A stretch of DNA of 64,000 bases from NCBI GenBank assembly GCA_025997215.1, contig BNUH01000002.1, positions 62,001 to 126,000 on the forward strand, read 5' to 3'. The notes under the pieces are model-generated. The model had not been told where the DNA came from and ran no database searches. It worked only from the letters and a program-made list of their open reading frames with translations. This stretch comes from Clostridia bacterium. GTDB lineage: Bacteria; Bacillota_A; Clostridia; Christensenellales; Aristaeellaceae. A program made the translations under genes and the position numbers. Of the stretch, positions 25,564 through 34,998 are shown one piece after another; the stretch's first letter is position 1, and each line of letters starts with the position of its first letter.

Positions 25564-27765
25564 TTATGATGTGAGCCGAAATACCTCGATGACATCCTGA
25601 CGTTTTTGTATACTCTTCATAACTTGATCCAGCTGATCTTTGGTATTAATCTTGACGGTCATGCCGATTGTGCAGGAACCATCCTCACGAGCACGGGCGT
25701 GGATGGATATGACCTTCACCTGGATGCCAGCCAGCAGTGCGGCCAGCTCGCCGAGCAGACCGTCGTGGTCGGCGGCAACGATGTGGATGTCGGCGTTGAA
25801 TACCGTGTCCGGCGTGGCCTCCTTATCCCAGCTGACGTCGATCATGCGCTCGCGCTCGCTTGCGCGGGCGTTGCGGCAGTCGGCCTTGTGCACCGTCACG
25901 CCCCGGCCGCGCGTGATATATCCTACTATCTCATCGCCGGGGACAGGGTTGCAACAGTGCCCGAACTTGACCAGCATACCCGAATCCCCTGCCACGAATA
26001 TGCCGTGGCTGCTGGCCAGCTGCTGGCGTTTGGCGTTCTCCTGCGCCAGCACCTCTTCGCTCATCGGCTCGACATATTTGGGCACGGGTTTGTCGCGGCG
26101 GTGCTGTTCCTCAATCAGCCGGGATACGACATGCATCGCGCTGATGATGCCGCAGCCGACGGCTACGTACAGGTCGTCGGTGTCGACAAATGAATATTTC
26201 TTTAGAATGATCTCCACCAGATCCGGCTTCATAAGCGTGGATATGGGGACGTTGTTACGCTGGGCCTCGTGCTCGAGCATCGTACGACCCAGCTCGATAT
26301 TCTCCTCTTTGAATTGTTTCTTGAAGTAGGCGCGGATCTTCGACTTGGCCTGCGAAGTTTTTACGATACGCAGCCAGTCGCGGCTAGGCCCGCGTGAGGA
26401 TGAGCTGGTGAGAATCTCGACGAAATCCCCCGTTTGCAGCTCCGTACCCAGCGGCACTACGCGGCCATTCACCTTGGCCCCGGTACATCGGTTGCCGATG
26501 GCGGTGTGGATGCGGTACGCGAAGTCCAGCGGCGTCGCGCCTTTGGGTAGGTCGATGATCGCGCCCTTGGGCGTGAACACGAATACCTCGTCGCTGAATA
26601 GGTCTACCTTCAATGAATCAATGAATTCACGGGAATCCTTAGTCTCATTCTGCCAATCGATGATCTGGCGCAGCCAGTGCATCTTCTTATCCAATTCATC
26701 CTGCGCGCGACCGCCTTCCTTGTAACGCCAATGGGCCGCGATGCCGTACTCGGCCACGCGGTGCATATCCCAGGTGCGAATCTGCACCTCGAATGGCTGG
26801 CCCTCGTCGCTAACCACGGTCGTGTGCAGGGATTGGTACATATTCGGCTTGGGCGTGGAGATATAGTCCTTGAATCGGTTGGGCACCTGCTTCCACAGCG
26901 TATGGACGATACCCAGTACTGTATAACAATCGCGCAGGGAATCCACTATAACCCTGATGGCCGTCAGGTCGTATATCTGTTCAAACGGCCGGCCCTGTAG
27001 CTTTATCTTCTTATAAATGCTATAAAAATGTTTGGGCCGGCCCGTTATCTCGCACGCTATCCCGGCCTCGTCCAACTCGTCGCGCAGGGAATCGATGACG
27101 GCTTTGATGAACGACTCGCGTTCGGCGCGTTTCATGCCGATCTTGTGCGCGAGATCCTTGTAACCTTCAGGATCTATGACGGACAGCGACAGATCCTCCA
27201 GCTCCGACTTGACGGAGAATACGCCCAGCCGGTGCGCCAGCGGCGCGTATATATCCAGCGTCTCCTGGGCGATGGCCAGCTGGCGATCCTTGGGCTGATA
27301 CTTGAGGGTTTTCATATTGTGCAGACGGTCGGCTAGCTTGATGAGCACGACGCGAATGTCCTTGGACATGGCCAGGATCATCTTGCGAAGCGTCTCGGCC
27401 TGCTGTTCCTCGCGCGTGGTGAATTCCAGGCGGGACAGCTTGGTTACGCCGTCGACCAGTTCAGCAACTTCGGCGCTGAATTCCTTCTGAATCTTCTCAA
27501 CGGTAACGCCTTCGACATCCTCAACGCAGTCGTGGAGCAGTCCGGCGGCGACGGTTGTCGCATCCATCATCAGGTCGGCGAGGATGGTGGCCACGGTGCG
27601 CGGATGGTTGATGTACGGTTCGCCGGATTTGCGAAGCTGCTCGGCATGCGCGGTCTCGGCAAAAGCCCACGCGCGCGCGACCAGATCGAGGCTGCCCTCA
27701 TCCTGGTAACGGCGCATCGCGCCCAGCAGCGCCTCCGCCGAGTCGTAACATCGCAGCTCGCTCAC
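25564..27765 (-). CDS. relA: Bifunctional (p)ppGpp synthetase/hydrolase Rel
   Basis: Makes and degrades the stringent alarmone. 733 residues, full length. HD hydrolase domain with HAEQLRKSGEPYINHP and the catalytic LLHDCVED pair near residues 58-90, so hydrolase activity is expected to be intact; synthetase domain with RPKHFYSIYKKI; TGS domain VFTPKGAIIDLPKGATPLDF at about 390-410; C-terminal ACT domain. Starts at GTG, whose first bases overlap the recJ stop (GTGA), with GGGAGGT upstream. Confidence 0.97.
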   Translation of the reverse strand: MSELRCYDSAEALLGAMRRYQDEGSLDLVARAWAFAETAHAEQLRKSGEPYINHPRTVATILADLMMDATTVAAGLLHDCVEDVEGVTVEKIQKEFSAEVAELVDGVTKLSRLEFTTREEQQAETLRKMILAMSKDIRVVLIKLADRLHNMKTLKYQPKDRQLAIAQETLDIYAPLAHRLGVFSVKSELEDLSLSVIDPEGYKDLAHKIGMKRAERESFIKAVIDSLRDELDEAGIACEITGRPKHFYSIYKKIKLQGRPFEQIYDLTAIRVIVDSLRDCYTVLGIVHTLWKQVPNRFKDYISTPKPNMYQSLHTTVVSDEGQPFEVQIRTWDMHRVAEYGIAAHWRYKEGGRAQDELDKKMHWLRQIIDWQNETKDSREFIDSLKVDLFSDEVFVFTPKGAIIDLPKGATPLDFAYRIHTAIGNRCTGAKVNGRVVPLGTELQTGDFVEILTSSSSRGPSRDWLRIVKTSQAKSKIRAYFKKQFKEENIELGRTMLEHEAQRNNVPISTLMKPDLVEIILKKYSFVDTDDLYVAVGCGIISAMHVVSRLIEEQHRRDKPVPKYVEPMSEEVLAQENAKRQQLASSHGIFVAGDSGMLVKFGHCCNPVPGDEIVGYITRGRGVTVHKADCRNARASERERMIDVSWDKEATPDTVFNADIHIVAADHDGLLGELAALLAGIQVKVISIHARAREDGSCTIGMTVKINTKDQLDQVMKSIQKRQDVIEVFRLTS

Positions 27766-30221
27766 CCTGTGACCTCCCGCGAAACGGTGTCTGTCCTTAT
27801 ACTATCTATATCGTTATATTTTGTCAACAGCGCGTTCATGCGTAAATACAGCGCGCTCTCGATCAGTTTGCGCTTTTTAGGTGGGAATACCGTATAATCA
27901 AACGGCGACTCCACCCAGCTGATGAACCCCAATTCCTTGAATACATTCAGCGCCAGGCATATCGTCGAGGCCGGCACGCCGTACATGAAGGCAAAGGTTT
28001 CCAGCGTCACTGGCTCCTCGATGGGTTTGGCCAGCGCGCGGTAGAGTTTGCGCAGGAATTCGTCGGTGGGTACGAGCGTCGCGGCGGCGGCTTCCCAGTC
28101 GGGGGCGTCCTCATCCAGCAGGATTAGCGCGCCGGGCGAGACTGCGTTGATGTGGTCTAATTCCGCGTGCGTCGGCGGTATATCCAAAAAGACTACGCGG
28201 TCGTAACGCGCACTGATTCGCGTTAATTCGGGCATAACGGCCAGCGTATGGAATGCGTGCGGGTCGCTGGTGATGCGCGTTACGCAGTCTACGCGTTCGG
28301 ATAATCCGGACCACCGCAGCCAATCCGCCCAATCCAGCGCGGCTTCCATAGTACGCGCGACCATCAGCACGCCCTGGAAATCCGCCCTGACCGCGTCAGC
28401 AATCTGCGCGCGCAGAACGGTTTGGGGCAGCGGGTATACCTCCAACGGCGCGGGTCCGTCCGGAATATATGATAACCGCTCGGCCAGCTCGCGCTCGAAT
28501 CGGCGCACGGACGCGCGGCAATACGCTTCAAACGCGTCCAGCGGCGAGGCGGGCAGGATGGTCTGCACCTGTGCCTGGACGGAGCGCGTGCCCATCCATT
28601 CGTTGATCATCCCACGAATGAGCGCGTCGATGCGCTCCGGCATGTTGCCGTGCCGTTCGCCGTGGCCAAACGCGATGCCGTCCAGCGCCGCGCCATTCTG
28701 TGTTAAGCGCAGCCTCAAGTGGGCGTTGGTTGCGCCGACCCGCCTGGTGCTCGCCACGCGCGCATCCTTCAGCAGGAACGTTGGCGCGGGATTGCCGATG
28801 CCGAAGGGTTCAAGCGCGCGCAGTCCCTCCACGAATGGCATAGTCAGCTCCGCCAGCGTGATCGGTGAATCATACCGTTCGGACGGGATGAACGCGTCCG
28901 GATCAGCCTGCTCAATGATGGCCGCGTTCAGGCGTTCGCGAAGTTCTGGCAGCCTGTCGGCGGGCAGCGTGCATCCGGCAGCTTGGGAGTGGCCGCCGAA
29001 TCGGGTGAATAAATCCTGGCAGGTCATCATCGCGTGCTGGATATGCACGCCCGGTATGGATCGTGCGGAACCCGTGGCCATCATCACGCCGCCCTTCTCG
29101 GCGACGCTGAATACGATGGCAGGCAGATGGTACTTATCTGCCATCGCGGACGCGACCAGGCCGATGATGCCTGGGTTCCAGTCCAAGCCGTGGGGCATGA
29201 GCAGACGATCGCGGCGCAGATCGACGGTGGCTTGCATGCTCGCGTCGGCCTCGTCGGTGGTCGCGCGCTGGATAATCTGACGGCGCTCATTCTCGGCGTT
29301 GAGAGCTTCCGCCATAGCCCGCGCTTCAACGGGATCGTCCGTCAGGAGGAGCCGGATGTTCCCGGCAGCGTTGCCCACGCGTCCAACCGCGTTCAGACGC
29401 GGCGCTAACTGGAAGCCCACATTCCCGCCGTTGAGCGGCTTGCCTGTAAGCCCCGCGACGTCTATCAGCGCCAGCAATCCCACGCGCTCCGTGCGCCGGA
29501 GGGCGTCTATCCCCAGTGCCGCCAGCACGCGGTTCTCGCCCAGCAGCTGCACCAGGTCGGCGATGGTGGCCAGCGCCGCCAGATCCAGCGCGCGCGACGC
29601 CTCGCCCCAGCCGTACAACGCCTGAACCAGCTTGAACGCGACGCCCGCGCCGCACGGCGATGTGCTCTTGGGAGCGTCGATTACCGGATCGACCAGCGCG
29701 GCGCAGTCCGGGAGTTCGTCCAGCGGCTCGTGGTGGTCGGTTATGATCAGCGGAAGGTTATGCTCCTTGCACCATTGTGCCTCCGCGACAGCGGTTACGC
29801 CGCAGTCCACCGTTATGATTATATCACAATCCGGCAGCAACCGTTCCAGCGTGGGGATGGATAGACCGTAGCCCTCGTCGCGGCGGTCAGGGATGTGCAC
29901 CGAGACGTCCGCGCCGTGGCGTATCAAGGCCTCGCTTAGCAGTGCGGCGGCGCACACGCCATCCACGTCGTAGTCACCGAAGATGAGTATCCGCGCGCCG
30001 GAGAGGACGGCGTCCTCGATGAGATCGGCGGCTTGGGCCATTCCAGTAATCTCGAAGGGGTCGCGCAGTTGCTCGACGGAAGGATTCAGGAACGTTACGG
30101 CTTGTGCCGCCGTCTCGACGCCTCGCAGGGATAGCAGACGCGCCAGCGGTGGTGAGTAACCGGCTTGGATGAGGTCAGCCTGCGCCGCGTCTGGAGCGGC
30201 GCGTTCGATGAGTCGGAGCAA
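27762..30221 (-). CDS. recJ: Single-stranded-DNA exonuclease RecJ
   Basis: 5'-3' ssDNA exonuclease for recombination and repair. 819 residues. The DHH motifs are visible: GDYDVDG near 80-86, DCGVTAV and the DHH in TDHHEPLD near 140-172; DHHA1 and OB domains follow. A C-terminal extension of about 240 residues with a winged-helix-like end is typical of Firmicutes RecJ (about 786 in Bacillus). The start codon is TTG since no ATG/GTG is in frame upstream (a stop intervenes) and no strong RBS is visible; this start is less sure. Sequence just before rel. Confidence 0.95.
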   Translation of the reverse strand: MLRLIERAAPDAAQADLIQAGYSPPLARLLSLRGVETAAQAVTFLNPSVEQLRDPFEITGMAQAADLIEDAVLSGARILIFGDYDVDGVCAAALLSEALIRHGADVSVHIPDRRDEGYGLSIPTLERLLPDCDIIITVDCGVTAVAEAQWCKEHNLPLIITDHHEPLDELPDCAALVDPVIDAPKSTSPCGAGVAFKLVQALYGWGEASRALDLAALATIADLVQLLGENRVLAALGIDALRRTERVGLLALIDVAGLTGKPLNGGNVGFQLAPRLNAVGRVGNAAGNIRLLLTDDPVEARAMAEALNAENERRQIIQRATTDEADASMQATVDLRRDRLLMPHGLDWNPGIIGLVASAMADKYHLPAIVFSVAEKGGVMMATGSARSIPGVHIQHAMMTCQDLFTRFGGHSQAAGCTLPADRLPELRERLNAAIIEQADPDAFIPSERYDSPITLAELTMPFVEGLRALEPFGIGNPAPTFLLKDARVASTRRVGATNAHLRLRLTQNGAALDGIAFGHGERHGNMPERIDALIRGMINEWMGTRSVQAQVQTILPASPLDAFEAYCRASVRRFERELAERLSYIPDGPAPLEVYPLPQTVLRAQIADAVRADFQGVLMVARTMEAALDWADWLRWSGLSERVDCVTRITSDPHAFHTLAVMPELTRISARYDRVVFLDIPPTHAELDHINAVSPGALILLDEDAPDWEAAAATLVPTDEFLRKLYRALAKPIEEPVTLETFAFMYGVPASTICLALNVFKELGFISWVESPFDYTVFPPKKRKLIESALYLRMNALLTKYNDIDSIRTDTVSREVTG

Positions 30222-30246
30222 GGAGTGTTAAGTCACCTCACATTAT

Positions 30247-30282
30247 AAAAAACCCTTTCCGCGTTTAGCACGCGGAAAGGTT
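30247..30282 (-). terminator. Terminator of secDF
   Basis: On the minus strand: stem of about 12 pairs AACCTTTCCGCG / CGCGGAAAGGGTT (one bulged base), then TTTTTT. Ends the reverse secDF transcript 10 nt after its stop. Confidence 0.92.
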
Positions 30283-30290
30283 CGCGATAA

Positions 30291-32609
30291 TCAGACGCGT
30301 TTGGGGGACTTTCTGACCTTGACCGATGCGGAGCGATTGCTGGGCAGGAACTTCCAGCCCTTGCCGTGCTCGACCAGCCAAGCCCATACGTAACCATTAA
30401 TTTGAGTTGAGGAGAATAGCCCCGCGAGTATACCGATGATCAGCGGCAGCGCGAACTCGCGCGTGCTGGTCACGCCGAGGATGAAGAGCGTCACTATCGT
30501 AATCAGCGTCGTCCCGGTCGTATTCACCGTGCGGCCGATCGTCTCGTATATGGAGGTGGAGACGATATCCATGCGCAGGGCGTTGCGGTTTTCAGCCTTG
30601 CCATTCTTTTCGCGGATGCGGTCGAAGAGGATGATCGTGTTGTTGATGGAATAACCCAGGATGGTCAGGCATGCCGCGATGAAGGTGGAATTGATCTGCA
30701 CAAACGCGCGGCAGAATACCATGAACGCGGTCATTACTCCTATATCCAACAGCAATCCGATGACCGCCGCCAGCCCCGAGAATAGATCGAAGCGGATGGC
30801 GATGTATATGAGCATCAGCGCGGCGGCCAGCAACACGCTCGATACCGCGTTGGATACCAACTGGCTTCCGGCGACCGCGCCGATGCGGTCCACGGACAGG
30901 TATTCGGTGTTGGGATAAGTTTCGCTTAGGTTGGCCTCTAACCGAGCGCGGAACGTGTCTAAGTCCTCGACATCCTTGATGCGGATCTGGGTTTCGGTCT
31001 GATCCGCGCCGGACTTGGCGATCTGCGGCGCTTCCTCGTAACCCGCGTCGGTCAATGCCCGCTCGACGACGGCGACGTCATACTGCTCCCCGATCTCATA
31101 CTTCAACAATACGCCGCCGGTGAAGTCAATGCCGATATTCAGCCCCGCGCCAGCCAGCGAGAGGACTAACGCCAGGCCGACTACCGCGCATACGCCAATG
31201 ATGCACGCGCGCGCGTGATCGCGCAGGAACCCGGGAATCGTGCGATTTCCTTTGTCGGAGAATGTGCCGACCGGGGCGTAAAGCTCCGGCTTATCCGAGC
31301 CGCCGATGCGTATGAATAAGTAGAGTATGCCGCGCGTGACGACAACGGCGGTAAACATGGATACTATAACGCTGATGGCCAGCGTATTCGCGAAGCCCTT
31401 GATCGTGCCCGTGCCGAATATCATCAGCACGAACGCTGCTATCAGGGTGGTGATGTTGGAATCCACCACGGCCGACATAGCGTTAGAGAATCCTGCCTTA
31501 ACAGCCGTGGCAAGCGGGCGGCCTTTGCGCAGTTCCTCTTTAATTCGCTCGAATATGACGACATTCGCGTCCACAGCCATACCGATACCCAGCAGCACGC
31601 CCAGCACCCCGGCCAGCGTCAGCTGGATCATGCTGTTAGCCAGTATGAAGAAGAATATCAGCAGGTACAGTATCAGCGCTATGTCCGCGACGATGCCGCT
31701 CAAGCGGTACATCACGGCCATGTATATGAGCACTATAGCCAGCGCGATCGCTCCTGCGAGCACGGCGCGGCTTAGCGCCTCGACACCGAGGGTCGCGGAG
31801 ATGGCCGAGAGCTCCAGCTGCTCGATCTTAAGCGGCAACGCGCCTGACTGGATCAGCAGTGCGAGCTGATTCGCTTCGGCAGCGCTGGCCATGCCCTCGA
31901 TGTAACCGGATCCGCCCGAGATTTCCGAGTTCACACGCGGCGCGCTGATCACGCGGCCATCCAGCTGGATGGAAATCTGCTTGCCGATGTTGGCCCTGGT
32001 CGCGTCCGCGAAGAGCTGGGTGCCTTCCTCCGTCAGTTCAAATGAAACGACGGGCTGGTTGTTCATCAGCGCGGCACGGGCCGTCTTGACGTCCTTGCCC
32101 TCCATTATCAGCACGCCGTTGGAATCGTAGAATTCGAGCACGGCGGGCGTGCCGATGATGTTCAATATTTCACGCGGATCCTGAATAGCGGGGATCTCGA
32201 TGCGGATGCGATCCGTGCCCTGACGCACGACCGCCGCCTCGGTGTAACCCTGGGCGGTCAGGCGGTTCGTCAACACGTTGACGGTGCCGTCCATCAGCGT
32301 GTCAAATGTGCCGTCGCCCGGATCGATGCCCCGGTAGACAGTGTACACGCCGCCGCGCAGATCCAGGCCCAGGTTGATCACGTCGCCCCACGGGTGCAGT
32401 ATGTACAGCCCGCCGGGGCCGAAGCGCGCGCCGGTCAGCGCCAGCGTTCCGACCGCGATCATCACGGCCAGCAGCGCGCACAGTATAATGATGCTGCGCG
32501 TGCGCTTGTTAACCTTGCCCGCCTTGATCGGGAGACGGCGCGTTCCGCCGTCCAGCAGGGCTTTTTGCAACGGGTTCTTGGATTTGGCGGAGGCATTAGG
32601 CTTGGCCAT
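30291..32609 (-). CDS. secDF: Protein translocase subunit SecDF (fused)
   Basis: Membrane partner of SecYEG that uses the proton gradient to drive protein export. 772 residues, both SecD and SecF in one chain. SecD part: first helix at about 36-58, DLRGGVYTVYRG near 81-92, periplasmic domain, then five helices; SecF part: GIDFTGGVLLKYEIG near 498-512 and further helices to the end. Good TAGGAG-type start region. Preceded by its own promoter and followed by a clear terminator, so monocistronic. Confidence 0.96.
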   Translation of the reverse strand: MAKPNASAKSKNPLQKALLDGGTRRLPIKAGKVNKRTRSIIILCALLAVMIAVGTLALTGARFGPGGLYILHPWGDVINLGLDLRGGVYTVYRGIDPGDGTFDTLMDGTVNVLTNRLTAQGYTEAAVVRQGTDRIRIEIPAIQDPREILNIIGTPAVLEFYDSNGVLIMEGKDVKTARAALMNNQPVVSFELTEEGTQLFADATRANIGKQISIQLDGRVISAPRVNSEISGGSGYIEGMASAAEANQLALLIQSGALPLKIEQLELSAISATLGVEALSRAVLAGAIALAIVLIYMAVMYRLSGIVADIALILYLLIFFFILANSMIQLTLAGVLGVLLGIGMAVDANVVIFERIKEELRKGRPLATAVKAGFSNAMSAVVDSNITTLIAAFVLMIFGTGTIKGFANTLAISVIVSMFTAVVVTRGILYLFIRIGGSDKPELYAPVGTFSDKGNRTIPGFLRDHARACIIGVCAVVGLALVLSLAGAGLNIGIDFTGGVLLKYEIGEQYDVAVVERALTDAGYEEAPQIAKSGADQTETQIRIKDVEDLDTFRARLEANLSETYPNTEYLSVDRIGAVAGSQLVSNAVSSVLLAAALMLIYIAIRFDLFSGLAAVIGLLLDIGVMTAFMVFCRAFVQINSTFIAACLTILGYSINNTIILFDRIREKNGKAENRNALRMDIVSTSIYETIGRTVNTTGTTLITIVTLFILGVTSTREFALPLIIGILAGLFSSTQINGYVWAWLVEHGKGWKFLPSNRSASVKVRKSPKRV

Positions 32610-32752
32610 CGTATCACTCCGAATCGTTATTACTATTGCTTAATTAGTAAGATGCACCAGTTTTCCCCTATTTATGCACAAACGAACGTACAAAGCGCGG
32701 CGGGATTCGCGGGATGCCGCGCGCATTTCGTCGTATTGTGTGCAACTAAGCC

Positions 32753-32781
32753 ATTATAGCGGTTAATTTGGGTATAGTCAA
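32753..32781 (-). promoter_or_regulatory. Promoter of secDF
   Basis: On the minus strand TTGACT (32776-32781), 17-bp spacer, TATAAT (32753-32758), giving a leader of about 137 nt. The leader contains no recognised element. Confidence 0.82.
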
Positions 32782-32835
32782 TCAGATATTTCGAGTTACA
32801 TAGGAGAAACATGCACAGCAAATTTTCTTACTGCC

Positions 32836-33696
32836 TCATACTGCTACCACTTGCTTATATTTCAGCACCTGATCAATCGGTATGTCAAGAAGTTCTGAAA
32901 TCATGCTGTCATCATAACCTTTAATAGCCAATCGATGAACATCGTCTGCCCGTACCTTTGTCAATTTATCGTTTGCGCGTACCTCTACCACCTCATCAAG
33001 GTTGAATTCAGCAAACAGCATACCCCGCACCTCCGATCCATGCACCGCTAAATAGTCAGCCATTACGCCATTGTCGATGCACTCATTCACTGCCCTATCT
33101 ACCGATTCCTTAAGCGACAAACCTTCTTCGCGGTAATGGTTTACAAGGTTCATAAAACGTGCATATTCAGTCAATGATTGGCTTTTCCGCAAAACGTCGC
33201 TATTGTAACCATCGTTGATATTGTACACCGGAACCGTTAGTTCTAGCCGCGATTCCGTATCATTATCCTTGAACATGTCCGATAGCTTCCACACCGCTTT
33301 TTCAGGACGCGCTTCGATACCGTTATATAAAACATAGCAATCTACAGCGTCGATTTTTTGTAGCGTCGTACTATAGAATGGCGTGGCTTGAGTATATGTT
33401 TTTTCGTATAACTTTGCTATGTATAGCAGTATGCGAAACGGCATATTGGGATTCCACGTTGATTGATGCTCGAATACAACAATCAACCGCCCATCCAGTT
33501 CAAACGACAAATCATTGACACGATCGTAATATAACGCCTTTTCCAGCGTATTAATACGTATCGGTGTATCCGGTGAATACGCGTGACCAGATAGCGCGTT
33601 GTATAACTCGATCAAACGCGCAGGATCGTTGAAGTATGAAGCGAATACACTGCTTCTATACTCACGGTTGGGGCTTGCTTCACCCATATCATTCAT
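32836..33696 (-). CDS. Rpn family recombination-promoting nuclease/putative transposase
   Basis: 286 residues of the PD-(D/E)XK transposase-like family (Rpn/PDDEXK_2). Core residues: Asp in LSFELDG and the Glu-x-Gln in VVFEHQSTWN near residues 75-80, and a C-terminal helix-rich tail. No transposon ends or target duplication were found, so it is a stand-alone Rpn gene. DNA is richer in A/T than neighbours. Its promoter has its -10 only 7 bp from the ATG, so the message may be leaderless. A second member lies at 47410-48345. Confidence 0.85.
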   Translation of the reverse strand: MNDMGEASPNREYRSSVFASYFNDPARLIELYNALSGHAYSPDTPIRINTLEKALYYDRVNDLSFELDGRLIVVFEHQSTWNPNMPFRILLYIAKLYEKTYTQATPFYSTTLQKIDAVDCYVLYNGIEARPEKAVWKLSDMFKDNDTESRLELTVPVYNINDGYNSDVLRKSQSLTEYARFMNLVNHYREEGLSLKESVDRAVNECIDNGVMADYLAVHGSEVRGMLFAEFNLDEVVEVRANDKLTKVRADDVHRLAIKGYDDSMISELLDIPIDQVLKYKQVVAV

Positions 33697-33702
33697 ATTG
33701 CT

Positions 33703-33731
33703 ATTCTAGCATAGCTATGCCTTTATGTCAA
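33703..33731 (-). promoter_or_regulatory. Promoter of the Rpn gene with internal palindrome
   Basis: On the minus strand TTGACA (33726-33731), 17-bp spacer, TAGAAT (33703-33708). The spacer is occupied by the 12-bp perfect palindrome GCATAGCTATGC (33709-33720), a candidate operator. Predicted start site is about 33696, on the ATG itself. Confidence 0.82.
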
Positions 33732-33776
33732 ATTGGTCAATGTCCGCGACGCTGGACAGAACCATGTGTGCGATGT

Positions 33777-34586
33777 ATGATAATGAATATGCAAAATTTC
33801 GAAATACTCTGCAACGTCGGCCGCCAGATCACTATGCTAGCTGAATTTCCAGCCGATCATACGGTGGGTGACAAACGTCCCGCGATGCTATTCATCCATG
33901 GCGGCGGCTGGCGCGGCGGCAGCGTGGATATGTTCGTGCCGCATATGAAATATATGGCCGCGCTGGGATTGGCGTGCTTCGCCGTCGATTACCGCCTCCA
34001 AAATGCCAGTGTAGGCGTCGCGGACTGCCTGGCGGACTGCCGCGCGGCGGTCGCGTATATCCGCGCGCATTCCGATGAATACGGCATCGATACGAACCGC
34101 ATATACGCGATGGGCGATTCAGCCGGCGGGCATCTGGCGCTGTGCCTTGGTCTGCCGCGAATAACGCCGGATCCAAATGAACGCGTCAGCTTGGTCGTCA
34201 ACTGCAACGGCGTTGTGGATATGACGACCACATTCTTCAATCATCTGTACGATGATCGGATTCTCGCCGACGTATCTTCCGAATCGGCGTGGCTGGCGCG
34301 GTATGAATATGCCGAGGCCTTGTCGCCGCTATACCAGGTATCCGCGGATGCCGCCGACGTCCTCAATGTTCTTAATGTTCAGGGCCTTGCGGACCCGGTC
34401 GTGCTGCCGCAGGAGACGCTGCGATTCCACAAAAGCCTGATGGAGAAAGGCGTTTCCAGCGAACTGTGGCTGCTTCCGGACGTGACGCACGCGTTTATAC
34501 TTTTCGATTATCAGCTGGATAATGCCAAAGTGCAGTCGATTCTGCAGCGGATCTGCTTATGGCTGTCGGAGAAGGGGTTTTTGTGA
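33777..34586 (+). CDS. Alpha/beta hydrolase (esterase-like)
   Basis: 269 residues from this ATG; other in-frame ATGs lie 6 and 12 nt later and no clear RBS is present, so the start is uncertain. Hormone-sensitive-lipase-type motif HGGGW at 41-45 (oxyanion hole), nucleophile elbow GDSAGG with Ser near 115, acidic residue in QGLADPVV, and His in VTHAF, so the triad is complete. Likely hydrolyses carboxylic esters; natural substrate unknown. Its 3' end overlaps the 3' end of the opposite DtxR-type gene by 92 nt. Confidence 0.85.
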   Translation: MIMNMQNFEILCNVGRQITMLAEFPADHTVGDKRPAMLFIHGGGWRGGSVDMFVPHMKYMAALGLACFAVDYRLQNASVGVADCLADCRAAVAYIRAHSDEYGIDTNRIYAMGDSAGGHLALCLGLPRITPDPNERVSLVVNCNGVVDMTTTFFNHLYDDRILADVSSESAWLARYEYAEALSPLYQVSADAADVLNVLNVQGLADPVVLPQETLRFHKSLMEKGVSSELWLLPDVTHAFILFDYQLDNAKVQSILQRICLWLSEKGFL

Positions 34587-34965
34587 CGGAATCAGCCTGT
34601 CTGTGTCCCTCCGCAATCCCCTTGATCGCGGAATAAGTCTCCGCGCTTAGTATATGCTCCAGTCGGCACGCGTCGGCGGCCGCGACATCCGGCGGCACGC
34701 CGATGGCGCACAGCCACGCGTTGAGCGTGGCGTGGCGGTCGAGCACGGCCTCGGCAGCAGCCTGGCCATCCTTAGTCAGGCTGATGAACCCATCCTCATC
34801 GACCGTGATGTAACCGGATTGGCGCAGCTTTTTCATGGCGACACTGACGCTGGGCTTGGAGAAGCTCATCTCGGCTGCGATATCGATGGAGCGCACCGCG
34901 CCGCGCGCGCGGCTGACGACCAGGATCGTTTCCAAATAATCTTCAGCGGATGCTCTAATAGGCAT
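34495..34965 (-). CDS. DtxR/MntR-type metal-dependent repressor
   Basis: 156 residues. N-terminal winged helix with the DtxR/MntR hallmark ASAEDYLETI (residues 5-14) and recognition region IAAEMSFSKPSVSVAMKKLRQSGYI, then the dimerisation segment HxxLxxWL-like and CRLEHILSAETYSAIK. Usually represses metal uptake genes when Mn or Fe is bound. The last roughly 30 residues are read from the hydrolase gene's opposite strand, look unlike the family and may be a secondary extension. RBS AAGGAGG. Downstream of aspS, 33 nt apart, same strand. Confidence 0.9.
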   Translation of the reverse strand: MPIRASAEDYLETILVVSRARGAVRSIDIAAEMSFSKPSVSVAMKKLRQSGYITVDEDGFISLTKDGQAAAEAVLDRHATLNAWLCAIGVPPDVAAADACRLEHILSAETYSAIKGIAEGHRQADSVTKTPSPTAISRSAAESTALWHYPADNRKV

Positions 34966-34998
34966 GGGAACCTCCTTGGTACAAGCACGGTTGAACGT

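Noticed and set aside
28270..29280. 336-codon plus-strand frame opposite recJ
   Set aside because: Antisense shadow of a firmly identified gene; composition (Ser/Arg rich) is typical of such shadows.
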